Positions 16,548 through 24,124 of a stretch of DNA of 64,000 nt are shown piece by piece. The position numbers were made by a program, and so were the translations under genes. The notes below the pieces were generated by a model. The model was not told where the DNA came from. It worked only from the letters and a program-made list of their open reading frames with translations, and did not search any database. Positions within the stretch are counted from its first letter, which is position 1; every line of letters starts with the position of its first letter. Source of the DNA: an uncultured Christensenella sp. (GTDB taxonomy: Bacteria > Bacillota > Clostridia > Christensenellales > Pumilibacteraceae). The DNA lies in NCBI GenBank assembly GCA_949948895.1, contig CATLHE010000002.1, positions 92,501 through 156,500 on the forward strand, in the 5' to 3' direction.

Positions 16548-16668
16548 GTGTCTAGTGTGCGCCGCGCGGCGACTTTTATGCAAAACGTATTTTCGGCAGT
16601 AGCGGCGATATGTTATACAAAAAATTACATAAGCCGCAAATACGCCGCTTCCCCTTTTGTAAAAAGGC

Positions 16669-16697
16669 TTGATTTTTAAAAGGCGTTGTGATAAAAT
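16669..16697 (+). promoter_or_regulatory. Promoter of pheA, predicted near-leaderless
   Basis: TTGATT (16669-16674), 17-bp spacer, extended -10 TGATAAAAT ending at 16697. The GTG start at 16706 lies 8 nt beyond the -10. Confidence 0.65.
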
Positions 16698-16705
16698 GAA
16701 AAACG

Positions 16706-17518
16706 GTGCAAGAGACGAACGGACAAACAGCCTATCTGGGCGACGAATATTCGTATTCGCACGCGGCGGCGGAAAGAATGTCGCGCGGCGCGCTCAAAGC
16801 GTATTCGACAATGTCGGAAACGATAGCGGCGGTAGGGCGTGACTGCGATCACGCCGTGCTTCCCGTCGAGAACAACGTCGAGGGCGCGGTGAACGAAGTG
16901 TACGACGCGTTCTTCGATTCGGGGCTGTTTATCGAGCGCGAGCTGGTACTACCCGTGCGCCACAGTCTTATCGCGGCGCGCGGCGTCGATCTCTGCGACG
17001 TCAAGACGGTATGCTCGCACCCGCAAGCTATTGCGCAGTGTCGGAAGTTTTTGGATAAGCTCGGCGTGCCCGTGGTTGCCGTAGCGTCCACTTCGGCGGC
17101 GCTCGCGGCGGTGGGTAACGGTACGGCGGCTATCGCGTTTCGACCGAAAGACGGACAATACGCGGCGGCGACTTGCATACAGGACAGCGCCATGAACGCG
17201 ACGCGGTTTGCGCTGCTGACAAAAGACCGCACGAACATGGGCGGAACGGTATCGATAGCGTTCGATCTGAAAAACTCGCCCGGCGCGCTGTTGTCGGCGC
17301 TGTCGGTGATAAACGCCCGCGGGATCAATATGTCGCGCATACTGTCGAGACCGCACAGGAGCGGCAACGGGCGGTATAGATTTTTCGTCGATTTCGACTT
17401 CGACGGAACGGACGGCGAGCTCTGCGAACTGTTTGACGGTATCATGCGGTGCTGTTCGGAATTCAGATTTTTGGGCAGGTACGACTGCTCGACCGCGACT
17501 GACTTTGCGGCAAAGTAA
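16706..17518 (+). CDS. pheA: Prephenate dehydratase
   Basis: Converts prephenate to phenylpyruvate in phenylalanine synthesis. The catalytic domain shows TAYLGDEYSYSHAAAE, the motif LPVENNVEGAVNEVYDAFFD (about residues 52-71) and the catalytic Thr-Arg in NATRFALL. A C-terminal ACT domain (about 193-255; SPGALLSAL, then INMSRILSRP and YRFFVDFDF) is the usual phenylalanine feedback site. Length (270) is normal for the monofunctional enzyme. The start is GTG because no in-frame ATG is available upstream, and there is no ribosome site; the promoter is so close that the mRNA should be leaderless. No other aromatic pathway genes are near. Confidence 0.9.
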   Translation: MQETNGQTAYLGDEYSYSHAAAERMSRGALKAYSTMSETIAAVGRDCDHAVLPVENNVEGAVNEVYDAFFDSGLFIERELVLPVRHSLIAARGVDLCDVKTVCSHPQAIAQCRKFLDKLGVPVVAVASTSAALAAVGNGTAAIAFRPKDGQYAAATCIQDSAMNATRFALLTKDRTNMGGTVSIAFDLKNSPGALLSALSVINARGINMSRILSRPHRSGNGRYRFFVDFDFDGTDGELCELFDGIMRCCSEFRFLGRYDCSTATDFAAK

Positions 17519-17582
17519 AAAAGGTAATAAGCGGCGTTTGCCGAAGTAAGTATATATGAGCAATGCTCTGTAAGAGGTAAAT

Positions 17583-20294
17583 ATGGGACTGATTTCATTC
17601 ATAACGGGAAGCGATAACCGTCGCAACTTGAAACGACTTTCGGCGCGCGCCGAGCAAGTGCTTGCGCTCGAGGACAGGTTTGCCGCAATGTCGGACGACG
17701 AACTGAAAGGCATGACGGCGGAGTTCAAGCGCAGGTATGCCGAAAACTTCGAAACGCTCGACGATCTTTTGCCCGAGGCGTTCGCCGTCGTCAGAGAAGC
17801 GAGTAAGCGCGTGCTCCACATGAAGCACTTTAAAGTGCAGATCATGGGCGGTATCGCGTTGCATCAGGGCAGGATAGCCGAGATGCGCACGGGCGAAGGT
17901 AAAACGCTCGTCGCCACGCTCCCCGCATACCTTAACGCGCTTACGGGGCGCGGCGTGCATATAGTCACGGTCAACGATTACCTCGCGCGCTATGCCGCGG
18001 AATTGGTGGGCAAGATCCATAAATTTTTGGGACTTACCGTAGGCGTCGCCGTATCGGGCATGAATCCCGAAGCCAAGCGCGCGGCGTACAACTGCGACAT
18101 AACGTACGGCACCAACAACGAACTCGGGTTCGATTATCTCCGCGACAATATGGTCGTGCGCAAGCAGGACATGGTCCAGCGCGATCTTGCGTTTGCCATA
18201 ATCGACGAGGTCGACTCCATTCTCATCGACGAGGCGAGAACTCCGCTCATTATTTCTGGCAAGGGCGGCAAGAGCAGTGAAATGTACTCCAAAGCCAACA
18301 GGTTCGCGCGGCGGCTCGTCAAGGACGACGACTACGAGATCGACGAGAAAAAGCGCGCGATAAACCTTACCGAGCAGGGTATCGAACGCGCCGAGACCTA
18401 CTTTGAAGTGGAAAACCTTGCGGATATAGAAAACACCGAGCTTTATCACTATATAAACAACGCGCTCAAAGCCAACTTTATCATGAGCCGCGACAAGGAC
18501 TATATCATAAGCGACGGCGAGGTAGTCATAGTCGACGAGTTTACCGGCCGTCTCATGATAGGCAGAAGGTACAGTGACGGACTTCACCAAGCGATAGAAG
18601 CCAAAGAAAACGTGCGCATACAGTCGGAAAACAAGACGCTCGCGACGATAACGTTCCAGAACTATTTCAGGCTTTACGACAAGCTCTCGGGCATGACGGG
18701 TACGGCAAAGACGGAAGAAAACGAGTTCCGTTCCATTTACAAGCTCGACGTCGTGACCATTCCCACCAATCTTCCAAGCCAGCGCGTCGACGAAGAGGAC
18801 CTGTTGTTTACTACCGAAAAGGGCAAGCTCCGCGCGGTCGTCGAGGATATTAAAGAATGTTACGAACGCGGTCAGCCCGTGCTCGTCGGTACGACCAACG
18901 TAGAAAAGAGCGAAGAGCTCAGCCGCATGCTTCGCGTTGCCAAAGTTCCGCATAACGTACTGAACGCGAAAAACCACGCCAAAGAAGCGGCGATAGTCGC
19001 GCAGGCGGGCAGGCTCCACCAAGTGACGATAGCCACCAATATGGCAGGCCGCGGTACGGATATAATGCTGGGCGGTAACGCCGAGTTCTTGGCGAAAGAA
19101 AAACTTAAAAGGGAAGGCTACGACGAGCAGACCATCGATCTCGCGTCGTCGGTGTTCCCCGTGACTACGGAGGACGAGCAAAAAGCGCGCGATCAGTATA
19201 ACAAATATATCGAGGAATGTAAAAAGATCGTTGCGGAGGAAAAAGACGAGGTCGTCGCGTTCGGCGGCTTGCGTATAATCGGCACCGAGCGTCACGAATC
19301 GCGGCGTATAGATAATCAGCTCCGCGGCCGTGCGGGGCGTCAGGGCGATATCGGTTCGTCCATATTCTATCTTTCGGCAGAGGACGACGTTTTGAGGCTT
19401 TGGGGCGACAGGCTCAAGAAAGTCATGGCTATGTTCAAAGTGGACGAGGACACGCCGCTCCAAGCCAAAATACTTTCGCGCCAGATAGAAAACGCACAGC
19501 GCAATATAGAAGGGCGCAACTTCTCCGTTCGTAAGTCCGTTCTCGAGTACGACAACGTTATGAACAAACAGCGCGAGATAATCTACGCCGAGCGCGGCAA
19601 GGTGCTTAAAGGCATGCCCATGCGCGACGAGATACTCAGCATGATAAACGGGCGGTGCGTCGCCATAGTTGACGACTACACCGATCCCAAGTCGGATAGC
19701 GACGAGTGGGATGCCGAGGGGCTCAATAAGGAAGTCGAGCGCAAGCTCATGCCCGGCGAGACCGAGTTCTTTACCGAAGAGAAACTGACGAACTACACGC
19801 TCGACGAACTCAAAGATATGCTTTTCGAGGCGGTAAAAGCGACGTATCAAGCCAAGATAGACGATGCGGCTGAACACGGCGTGGACTTCGAAGAGATAGA
19901 AAGATACGTTATGCTCCGCGTCGTCGATAAGCGTTGGATGGATCATATCGATGATATGGACGCATTGAGGAGCGGTATCGGCTTAAAGGCGTACGGTCAG
20001 CAAGACCCCGTCATGGCGTACCAAAAGGAAGGGTTCGATATGTTCGACGAAATGATCGAGCATATCCATGAAGACGTTGTAAACATGCTCATGCACGCCA
20101 ACGTCGAGTATCCGCCCGAACCGCCCAAAAAAGCCAAAGAACAGGAAATGATAGCGACGCACGGAGGCTCGCAGGACGAAGGCAGTGCGAAAAAGCCCGA
20201 GGTCAAGTCCAAGTCTGAGCGCACGGGCAGAAACGATCCGTGCCCGTGCGGCAGCGGCAAAAAGTACAAGAACTGCTGCGGCAAGGAAAGTTAA
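17583..20294 (+). CDS. secA: Preprotein translocase ATPase SecA
   Basis: The motor that drives unfolded preproteins through SecYEG at the membrane. The 903-residue protein has the N-terminal SecA start, Walker A MRTGEGKT (about residues 100-107), the DEAD-like box IDEVDSILIDEARTPLIISG (about 206-225), the preprotein cross-linking and helicase regions including TNMAGRGTDI and RGRAGRQGD, and a C-terminal SEC-C zinc motif DPCPCGSGKKYKNCC (about 884-898). An AAGAGG ribosome site precedes the ATG. It is 3 bp from prfB, the classic secA-prfB arrangement of Bacillota. Confidence 0.97.
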   Translation: MGLISFITGSDNRRNLKRLSARAEQVLALEDRFAAMSDDELKGMTAEFKRRYAENFETLDDLLPEAFAVVREASKRVLHMKHFKVQIMGGIALHQGRIAEMRTGEGKTLVATLPAYLNALTGRGVHIVTVNDYLARYAAELVGKIHKFLGLTVGVAVSGMNPEAKRAAYNCDITYGTNNELGFDYLRDNMVVRKQDMVQRDLAFAIIDEVDSILIDEARTPLIISGKGGKSSEMYSKANRFARRLVKDDDYEIDEKKRAINLTEQGIERAETYFEVENLADIENTELYHYINNALKANFIMSRDKDYIISDGEVVIVDEFTGRLMIGRRYSDGLHQAIEAKENVRIQSENKTLATITFQNYFRLYDKLSGMTGTAKTEENEFRSIYKLDVVTIPTNLPSQRVDEEDLLFTTEKGKLRAVVEDIKECYERGQPVLVGTTNVEKSEELSRMLRVAKVPHNVLNAKNHAKEAAIVAQAGRLHQVTIATNMAGRGTDIMLGGNAEFLAKEKLKREGYDEQTIDLASSVFPVTTEDEQKARDQYNKYIEECKKIVAEEKDEVVAFGGLRIIGTERHESRRIDNQLRGRAGRQGDIGSSIFYLSAEDDVLRLWGDRLKKVMAMFKVDEDTPLQAKILSRQIENAQRNIEGRNFSVRKSVLEYDNVMNKQREIIYAERGKVLKGMPMRDEILSMINGRCVAIVDDYTDPKSDSDEWDAEGLNKEVERKLMPGETEFFTEEKLTNYTLDELKDMLFEAVKATYQAKIDDAAEHGVDFEEIERYVMLRVVDKRWMDHIDDMDALRSGIGLKAYGQQDPVMAYQKEGFDMFDEMIEHIHEDVVNMLMHANVEYPPEPPKKAKEQEMIATHGGSQDEGSAKKPEVKSKSERTGRNDPCPCGSGKKYKNCCGKES

Positions 20295-20297
20295 GTC

Positions 20298-21395
20298 ATG
20301 GACGTCGAAGAGTGCAAAGAACGGATACGCGCGGCGCTGGGCGTTATAAACGACGCCTATGCCGCCGTGCTTCCCGATAAGCTTAAAGAACGGCGGGCGG
20401 AGTTGGAACTTCGCCAAAACGACCCCGCCTTATATTCCGATCCAAAAGCGGCGCAGGCAGTAAACAGCGAAGCCAAGTATATCGATACGACGCTCGCCAA
20501 GTTCGACAGACTGTTCAAAACGGCGCACGATCTCGAAGCTATGGCGGAACTTCTTACGACCGAAGCGGACGAAGAGCTCGCGCAGGAGCTGTTTGCCGAG
20601 ACCGATACGCTGGAAAAGCAGGCGGACGAAGCGCAGATCGCCGCGCTCTTAAAGGGCGAGTACGATAAGTCCGACGCCATACTTTCACTGCATGCGGGCG
20701 CGGGCGGGACGGAAGCTCAGGACTGGGTGTCCATGCTTTTCCGTATGTACAAAATGTATTGCGAAAAAGCGGGCTACGCCGTCGAGGTGATTGACCGATT
20801 GGACGGAGACGAGGCGGGGATAAAGAGCGTAACGTTTACCGCGCGCGGTATAAATGCTTACGGGTATCTCAAAGCCGAAAAGGGCGTTCACCGCTTGGTG
20901 CGCATTTCGCCGTTCGACGCGAACGCGCGGCGGCACACGTCGTTTGCGAGTCTCGAGGTCATGCCCGAGATAAAGGACGATACGGCAGTTGTCATCAATG
21001 CCGACGATATCCGCGTCGATACGTTCAGGTCGAGCGGCGCCGGCGGTCAGCACATCAACAAGACCGACTCCGCTATACGTATCACGCATTTCCCGACTGG
21101 TATAGTCGTCACCTGCCAGAACGAGCGCAGTCAGACGCAAAACCGCGAGATGGCGTTTACCATGCTCAAGAGCAAGCTCGCCGAGCTGAAAGAGCGCGAA
21201 GCCGCCGAAAAAGCCGCGGGCATAAAAGGCGAGATCAAAAAGATAGAGTGGGGCAGTCAGATCCGCTCGTACGTGTTTCAACCGTATACGCTTGTCAAGG
21301 ACCACCGCACGGGCTACGAAAACTCCGATATACAGTCGGTCATGGACGGGGATATCGAAGGGTTTATTATCGATTACTTAAAGAAAAGCTGTTAG
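20298..21395 (+). CDS. prfB: Peptide chain release factor 2, without programmed frameshift
   Basis: Releases peptides at UGA and UAA codons. The 365-residue protein has the RF2-specific codon-recognition tripeptide SPF (residues 204-206) and the catalytic GGQ (249-251). In most bacteria prfB needs a +1 frameshift at an in-frame UGA near codon 25; here the whole gene is one continuous frame, and the corresponding region reads GTG CTT CCC GAT with no stop. RF2 autoregulation by frameshifting is therefore absent. AAGGAAAG just before the ATG is the ribosome site, and the gene is 3 bp after secA. Confidence 0.95.
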   Translation: MDVEECKERIRAALGVINDAYAAVLPDKLKERRAELELRQNDPALYSDPKAAQAVNSEAKYIDTTLAKFDRLFKTAHDLEAMAELLTTEADEELAQELFAETDTLEKQADEAQIAALLKGEYDKSDAILSLHAGAGGTEAQDWVSMLFRMYKMYCEKAGYAVEVIDRLDGDEAGIKSVTFTARGINAYGYLKAEKGVHRLVRISPFDANARRHTSFASLEVMPEIKDDTAVVINADDIRVDTFRSSGAGGQHINKTDSAIRITHFPTGIVVTCQNERSQTQNREMAFTMLKSKLAELKEREAAEKAAGIKGEIKKIEWGSQIRSYVFQPYTLVKDHRTGYENSDIQSVMDGDIEGFIIDYLKKSC

Positions 21396-21399
21396 TACA

Positions 21400-22431
21400 A
21401 TGAACGGTAATGCGCAACATACGAATAATTCGGTCATTCTCGGTATCGAAACGTCGTGCGACGAGACGTCCGTCGCCGTCATGAAAGACGGCGAGCTTTT
21501 GTCCAACGTTATTTCTTCGCAGATAGAAATACATCGGAGATTCGGCGGGGTCGTGCCCGAGATAGCGTCGAGGAACCATTTGACGGCGATACTGCCCGTT
21601 ATCCGCGAAGCGTTGGAAAAAGCGGGCGTGGATAAGTCCGAGATAACGGCGGTCGCCGTGACTTACGGCGCGGGGCTTGTCGGCGCGCTTCTTGTCGGCG
21701 TGTCGGCGGCAAAGGCGCTTGCGTATTCGCTGGGCGTACCTCTGTACGCGGTCAATCATATCCAGGCGCATATTGCGGCAAACTATATAGCGACGCCCGA
21801 ATTGAAACCGCCGTTCCTTGCCGTGGTCGCGAGCGGCGGGCATACGGGCGTGGTGCGCGTGGACGGATATAACGAGTTCAACGCGCTCACTACGACCTGC
21901 GACGACGCGATAGGCGAGGCGTTCGACAAGGTCGCGCGCGCTTTGGAGTTGCCTTATCCCGGCGGACCCGAGATAGACAGACGCGCCGCGGACGGTCGGG
22001 CTTGCATCGAGTTCGTTTCGCATAAAAAGCGCGACGTGTCGGCTATAAGTTATTCGGGGCTCAAAACGGCTGTGGTCAATTATTTGCACAATGCAAAAAT
22101 GCGCGGCGAAAGCGTCGATATCAACGACGTGTGCGCGTCGTTCCAAAAGACGGCGGTCGATATGCTCGCGGGCGCGGCTGTTGCCGCAGTCAAGGATACG
22201 GGCATCGATACGATCGTGCTTGCCGGCGGTGTGGCGGCTAATTCGTATCTTCGTAAAAAGCTTGCCGACGACGGGCAAAAGCACGGGTTTACCGTTTATT
22301 TTCCGCCTATGTCGCTTTGTACGGACAACGCCGCAATGGTGTGCCGTCGCGCGCTCGATATGATCCGCGAAGGCAAGCCGCCCGCTACGCTCGGGCTCAA
22401 TGCGGTGAGCTATCTCAAAATTTCGGAGTAA
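21400..22431 (+). CDS. tsaD: tRNA threonylcarbamoyladenosine synthase subunit TsaD
   Basis: Transfers the threonylcarbamoyl group to A37 of ANN-decoding tRNAs, together with TsaB and TsaE. The 343-residue protein has the ASKHA fold start ILGIETSCDETSVAVMKDG, the metal-binding histidines in NHIQAHIAANY (about residues 125-135), and SGGHTGVV. Length is typical. It starts 4 bp after prfB with no obvious ribosome site and is probably translated by coupling. tsaB, tsaC and tsaE are not in the window. Confidence 0.95.
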   Translation: MNGNAQHTNNSVILGIETSCDETSVAVMKDGELLSNVISSQIEIHRRFGGVVPEIASRNHLTAILPVIREALEKAGVDKSEITAVAVTYGAGLVGALLVGVSAAKALAYSLGVPLYAVNHIQAHIAANYIATPELKPPFLAVVASGGHTGVVRVDGYNEFNALTTTCDDAIGEAFDKVARALELPYPGGPEIDRRAADGRACIEFVSHKKRDVSAISYSGLKTAVVNYLHNAKMRGESVDINDVCASFQKTAVDMLAGAAVAAVKDTGIDTIVLAGGVAANSYLRKKLADDGQKHGFTVYFPPMSLCTDNAAMVCRRALDMIREGKPPATLGLNAVSYLKISE

Positions 22432-22434
22432 CTG

Positions 22435-23166
22435 ATGAAAAACAAGATTGGATTCATGAACGATTCGGATAAGATATTCGTTACGATCGCGCTGTGGATA
22501 GCCGCGGTGTCGCTGTTTGCTACTGCGCTGACGCTGCCGATGCTGCCCAATCAGGTGACTATATTTTATAAGACGGTCGACGTCGATACTGAGTTTTTCA
22601 GTAAGTACAATAACTTGTTGATAGTGCTTGCGTCCGTTATACCCATAGGTATAATACTCGCCGCAGCGGCGCTTAGGCGGCGCGGAAAGATGACGTATAA
22701 TTTTACGTCGATAATGCTGTTCAGTATCATTCTGTCCGCGTGCTTCGGCGGTGTGACTATCTATGGGATAATACAGCAGTTCCATGCGAGCTCGGCGGTC
22801 GCGCGCACCGATAACAATGCGGTGATTGCGCTTACGGCGTCGTTTATCGTGTCGTTTGCCGTGTCGGTCATACCCGCGTTCTTTCATTCGCGCATGTTTG
22901 CAGCTAGCGTTGAGCGCAGAACGGAGCGCGCTTTGGCATTTTGCAGTATTCTCGATTGCTATTGGTATGTGGGAACATATGTGTTTTTGCTGTCGGGCGC
23001 GGCGTGCTCGTTTCTTGTGGGCGGGTTCGCGTATATCCCGCTCGCCGTGGCGGTCGTGTTTGTCGTGACGTTTTTGGCGGTCAAAACGCGCATAGCGCTC
23101 AAGCGCAAGGCGAAGGCGCGGACGGGTATGCATGACGCCATGGAAATCGATACAAAGCAAGAATAA
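22435..23166 (+). CDS. Integral membrane protein, possibly DUF1648-like
   Basis: A 243-residue protein with about six hydrophobic helices and a basic C-terminal tail. The segment LPMLPNQVTIFYKTVDVDTE followed by a helix beginning NNLLIVLASVIP loosely resembles the DUF1648 pattern, but the match is weak. GGAG 7 nt before the ATG overlaps the tsaD stop, so it is the last gene of the secA-prfB-tsaD transcript, which ends in a terminator. Function unknown. Confidence 0.75.
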   Translation: MKNKIGFMNDSDKIFVTIALWIAAVSLFATALTLPMLPNQVTIFYKTVDVDTEFFSKYNNLLIVLASVIPIGIILAAAALRRRGKMTYNFTSIMLFSIILSACFGGVTIYGIIQQFHASSAVARTDNNAVIALTASFIVSFAVSVIPAFFHSRMFAASVERRTERALAFCSILDCYWYVGTYVFLLSGAACSFLVGGFAYIPLAVAVVFVVTFLAVKTRIALKRKAKARTGMHDAMEIDTKQE

Positions 23167-23172
23167 CAAAAC

Positions 23173-23197
23173 AAAAGCGCCGTTGTCGGCGCTTTTT
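23173..23197 (+). terminator. Terminator of the secA-prfB-tsaD operon
   Basis: Perfect 10-bp stem AAAAGCGCCG/CGGCGCTTTT with a TTGT loop and five T; symmetrical enough to act also on the convergent TetR gene. Confidence 0.88.
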
Positions 23198-23233
23198 AAG
23201 TGCTGTTTTTATTTGGGGTGTTTGGGGTAACGC

Positions 23234-23806
23234 CTAGTCGTCGAGGAATTTTTCGCCGAGGCAGGCGAGGCGTTCGCCCATGCCGGCTATCTCTTCTACC
23301 GATTCTTTCATGCCGTTATTGAGCCAATAGCCCAACAGACCCAGAAAGCCGTTGGATACGTATATGTAGTAAACGTCTATTTTGTGCGCCGAGCAGTCGG
23401 GGTGGAGCTTGGTCATCATGCCCGTGACTTTGTCGCGTCCGCTCTCGAGCGCGCGGGTGAGAAACGAGTTGTTGTTGCCGTGCGGGGAATTGAGGATCAT
23501 TCTGCATACCGATGCGTTTCTTGCCACAAACTCGAAAAACATGACGTAAAAGCTTTTTTCGGGCATGCCGTCGCCCGATAACGCCGCGCGCGCCAGCGAT
23601 TGAGCAAAGTCCTGCTCTATGTGCGTTTCCATTTCGTTGAACACCGACGTTACTGAGTCGTAATGGTAGTAAAACGTTGCGCGGTTTACTTTTGCGGCGC
23701 TACACAGCGAGGTGACGGAGATGTCCTCGAGCGGGGATTTTTCCAGCATTTTTATAAGCGTCGATTTGATCTTATCGGTCGTTCGCTTTTTGGGTTTTGT
23801 CGCCAT
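23234..23806 (-). CDS. TetR/AcrR-family transcriptional regulator
   Basis: A 190-residue regulator. The N-terminal HTH is typical (ISVTSLCSAAKVNRATFYYH, about residues 29-48). The C-terminal ligand domain resembles TetR_C_7-type members with a FFEFVARN helix. A GAGGCG ribosome site precedes the ATG. It faces away from the copper ATPase gene across 318 bp that include a dispersed repeat, so control of copA is possible but unproven; the palindrome over its own promoter points to autoregulation. No efflux pump gene is adjacent. Confidence 0.88.
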   Translation of the reverse strand: MATKPKKRTTDKIKSTLIKMLEKSPLEDISVTSLCSAAKVNRATFYYHYDSVTSVFNEMETHIEQDFAQSLARAALSGDGMPEKSFYVMFFEFVARNASVCRMILNSPHGNNNSFLTRALESGRDKVTGMMTKLHPDCSAHKIDVYYIYVSNGFLGLLGYWLNNGMKESVEEIAGMGERLACLGEKFLDD

Positions 23807-23835
23807 ATTCTATCGCCTCGGATCTTATTGCTATA

Positions 23836-23864
23836 ATTATACACCTTTCTAGACATATTGTCAA
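23836..23864 (-). promoter_or_regulatory. Promoter of the TetR gene with overlapping GACA palindrome
   Basis: On the minus strand TTGACA (23859-23864) and TATAAT (23836-23841) are 17 bp apart. GACATATTGTC (23852-23862) is a palindrome overlapping the -35, a plausible auto-operator. Confidence 0.75.
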
Positions 23865-23870
23865 ATTTAT

Positions 23871-23912
23871 CTCGTACTTCTTTTGAAAAAGAAGTACGCA
23901 AGAAAACTTTAC
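23871..23912. repeat. Reverse copy of the ACTTCTTTTTCAAAAGAAGT dispersed repeat
   Basis: The minus strand matches the second copy near 12710-12743, including the AAAGTTTTCTTGC lead-in and the palindrome. The rest of 23913-24086 shows no gene or clear signal. Confidence 0.7.
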
Positions 23913-24086
23913 AATGACAGCAAGACGGGTGGCGGAGTGCGACGGAAATACGGTATTGCCGAATAAAAGTATTGTACGTTTGAAAAAGAAGTAAGGTCAG
24001 CTTTTGAGTATCGGCTGATTATGCGGGGTGTATAGCCGGTATGTAATTTAATTCCTAGTAAACTTGTATGAATTAACGTAATTCGC

Positions 24087-24115
24087 TTGACATAATAGTA
24101 TACGGGTGGTAGAAT
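24087..24115 (+). promoter_or_regulatory. Promoter of copA, predicted leaderless
   Basis: TTGACA (24087-24092), 17 bp, TAGAAT (24110-24115). The ATG at 24125 follows after 9 nt without a ribosome site. TATACGGGTGGTA in the spacer is only faintly similar to CsoR-type copper operators. Confidence 0.7.
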
Positions 24116-24124
24116 AATATCGAT

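Noticed and set aside
17595..19946. A 783-codon open frame antisense to secA
   Set aside because: Mirror frame of secA produced by codon bias.
20360..20390. Programmed +1 frameshift site in prfB
   Set aside because: No in-frame TGA is present; the frame is continuous.
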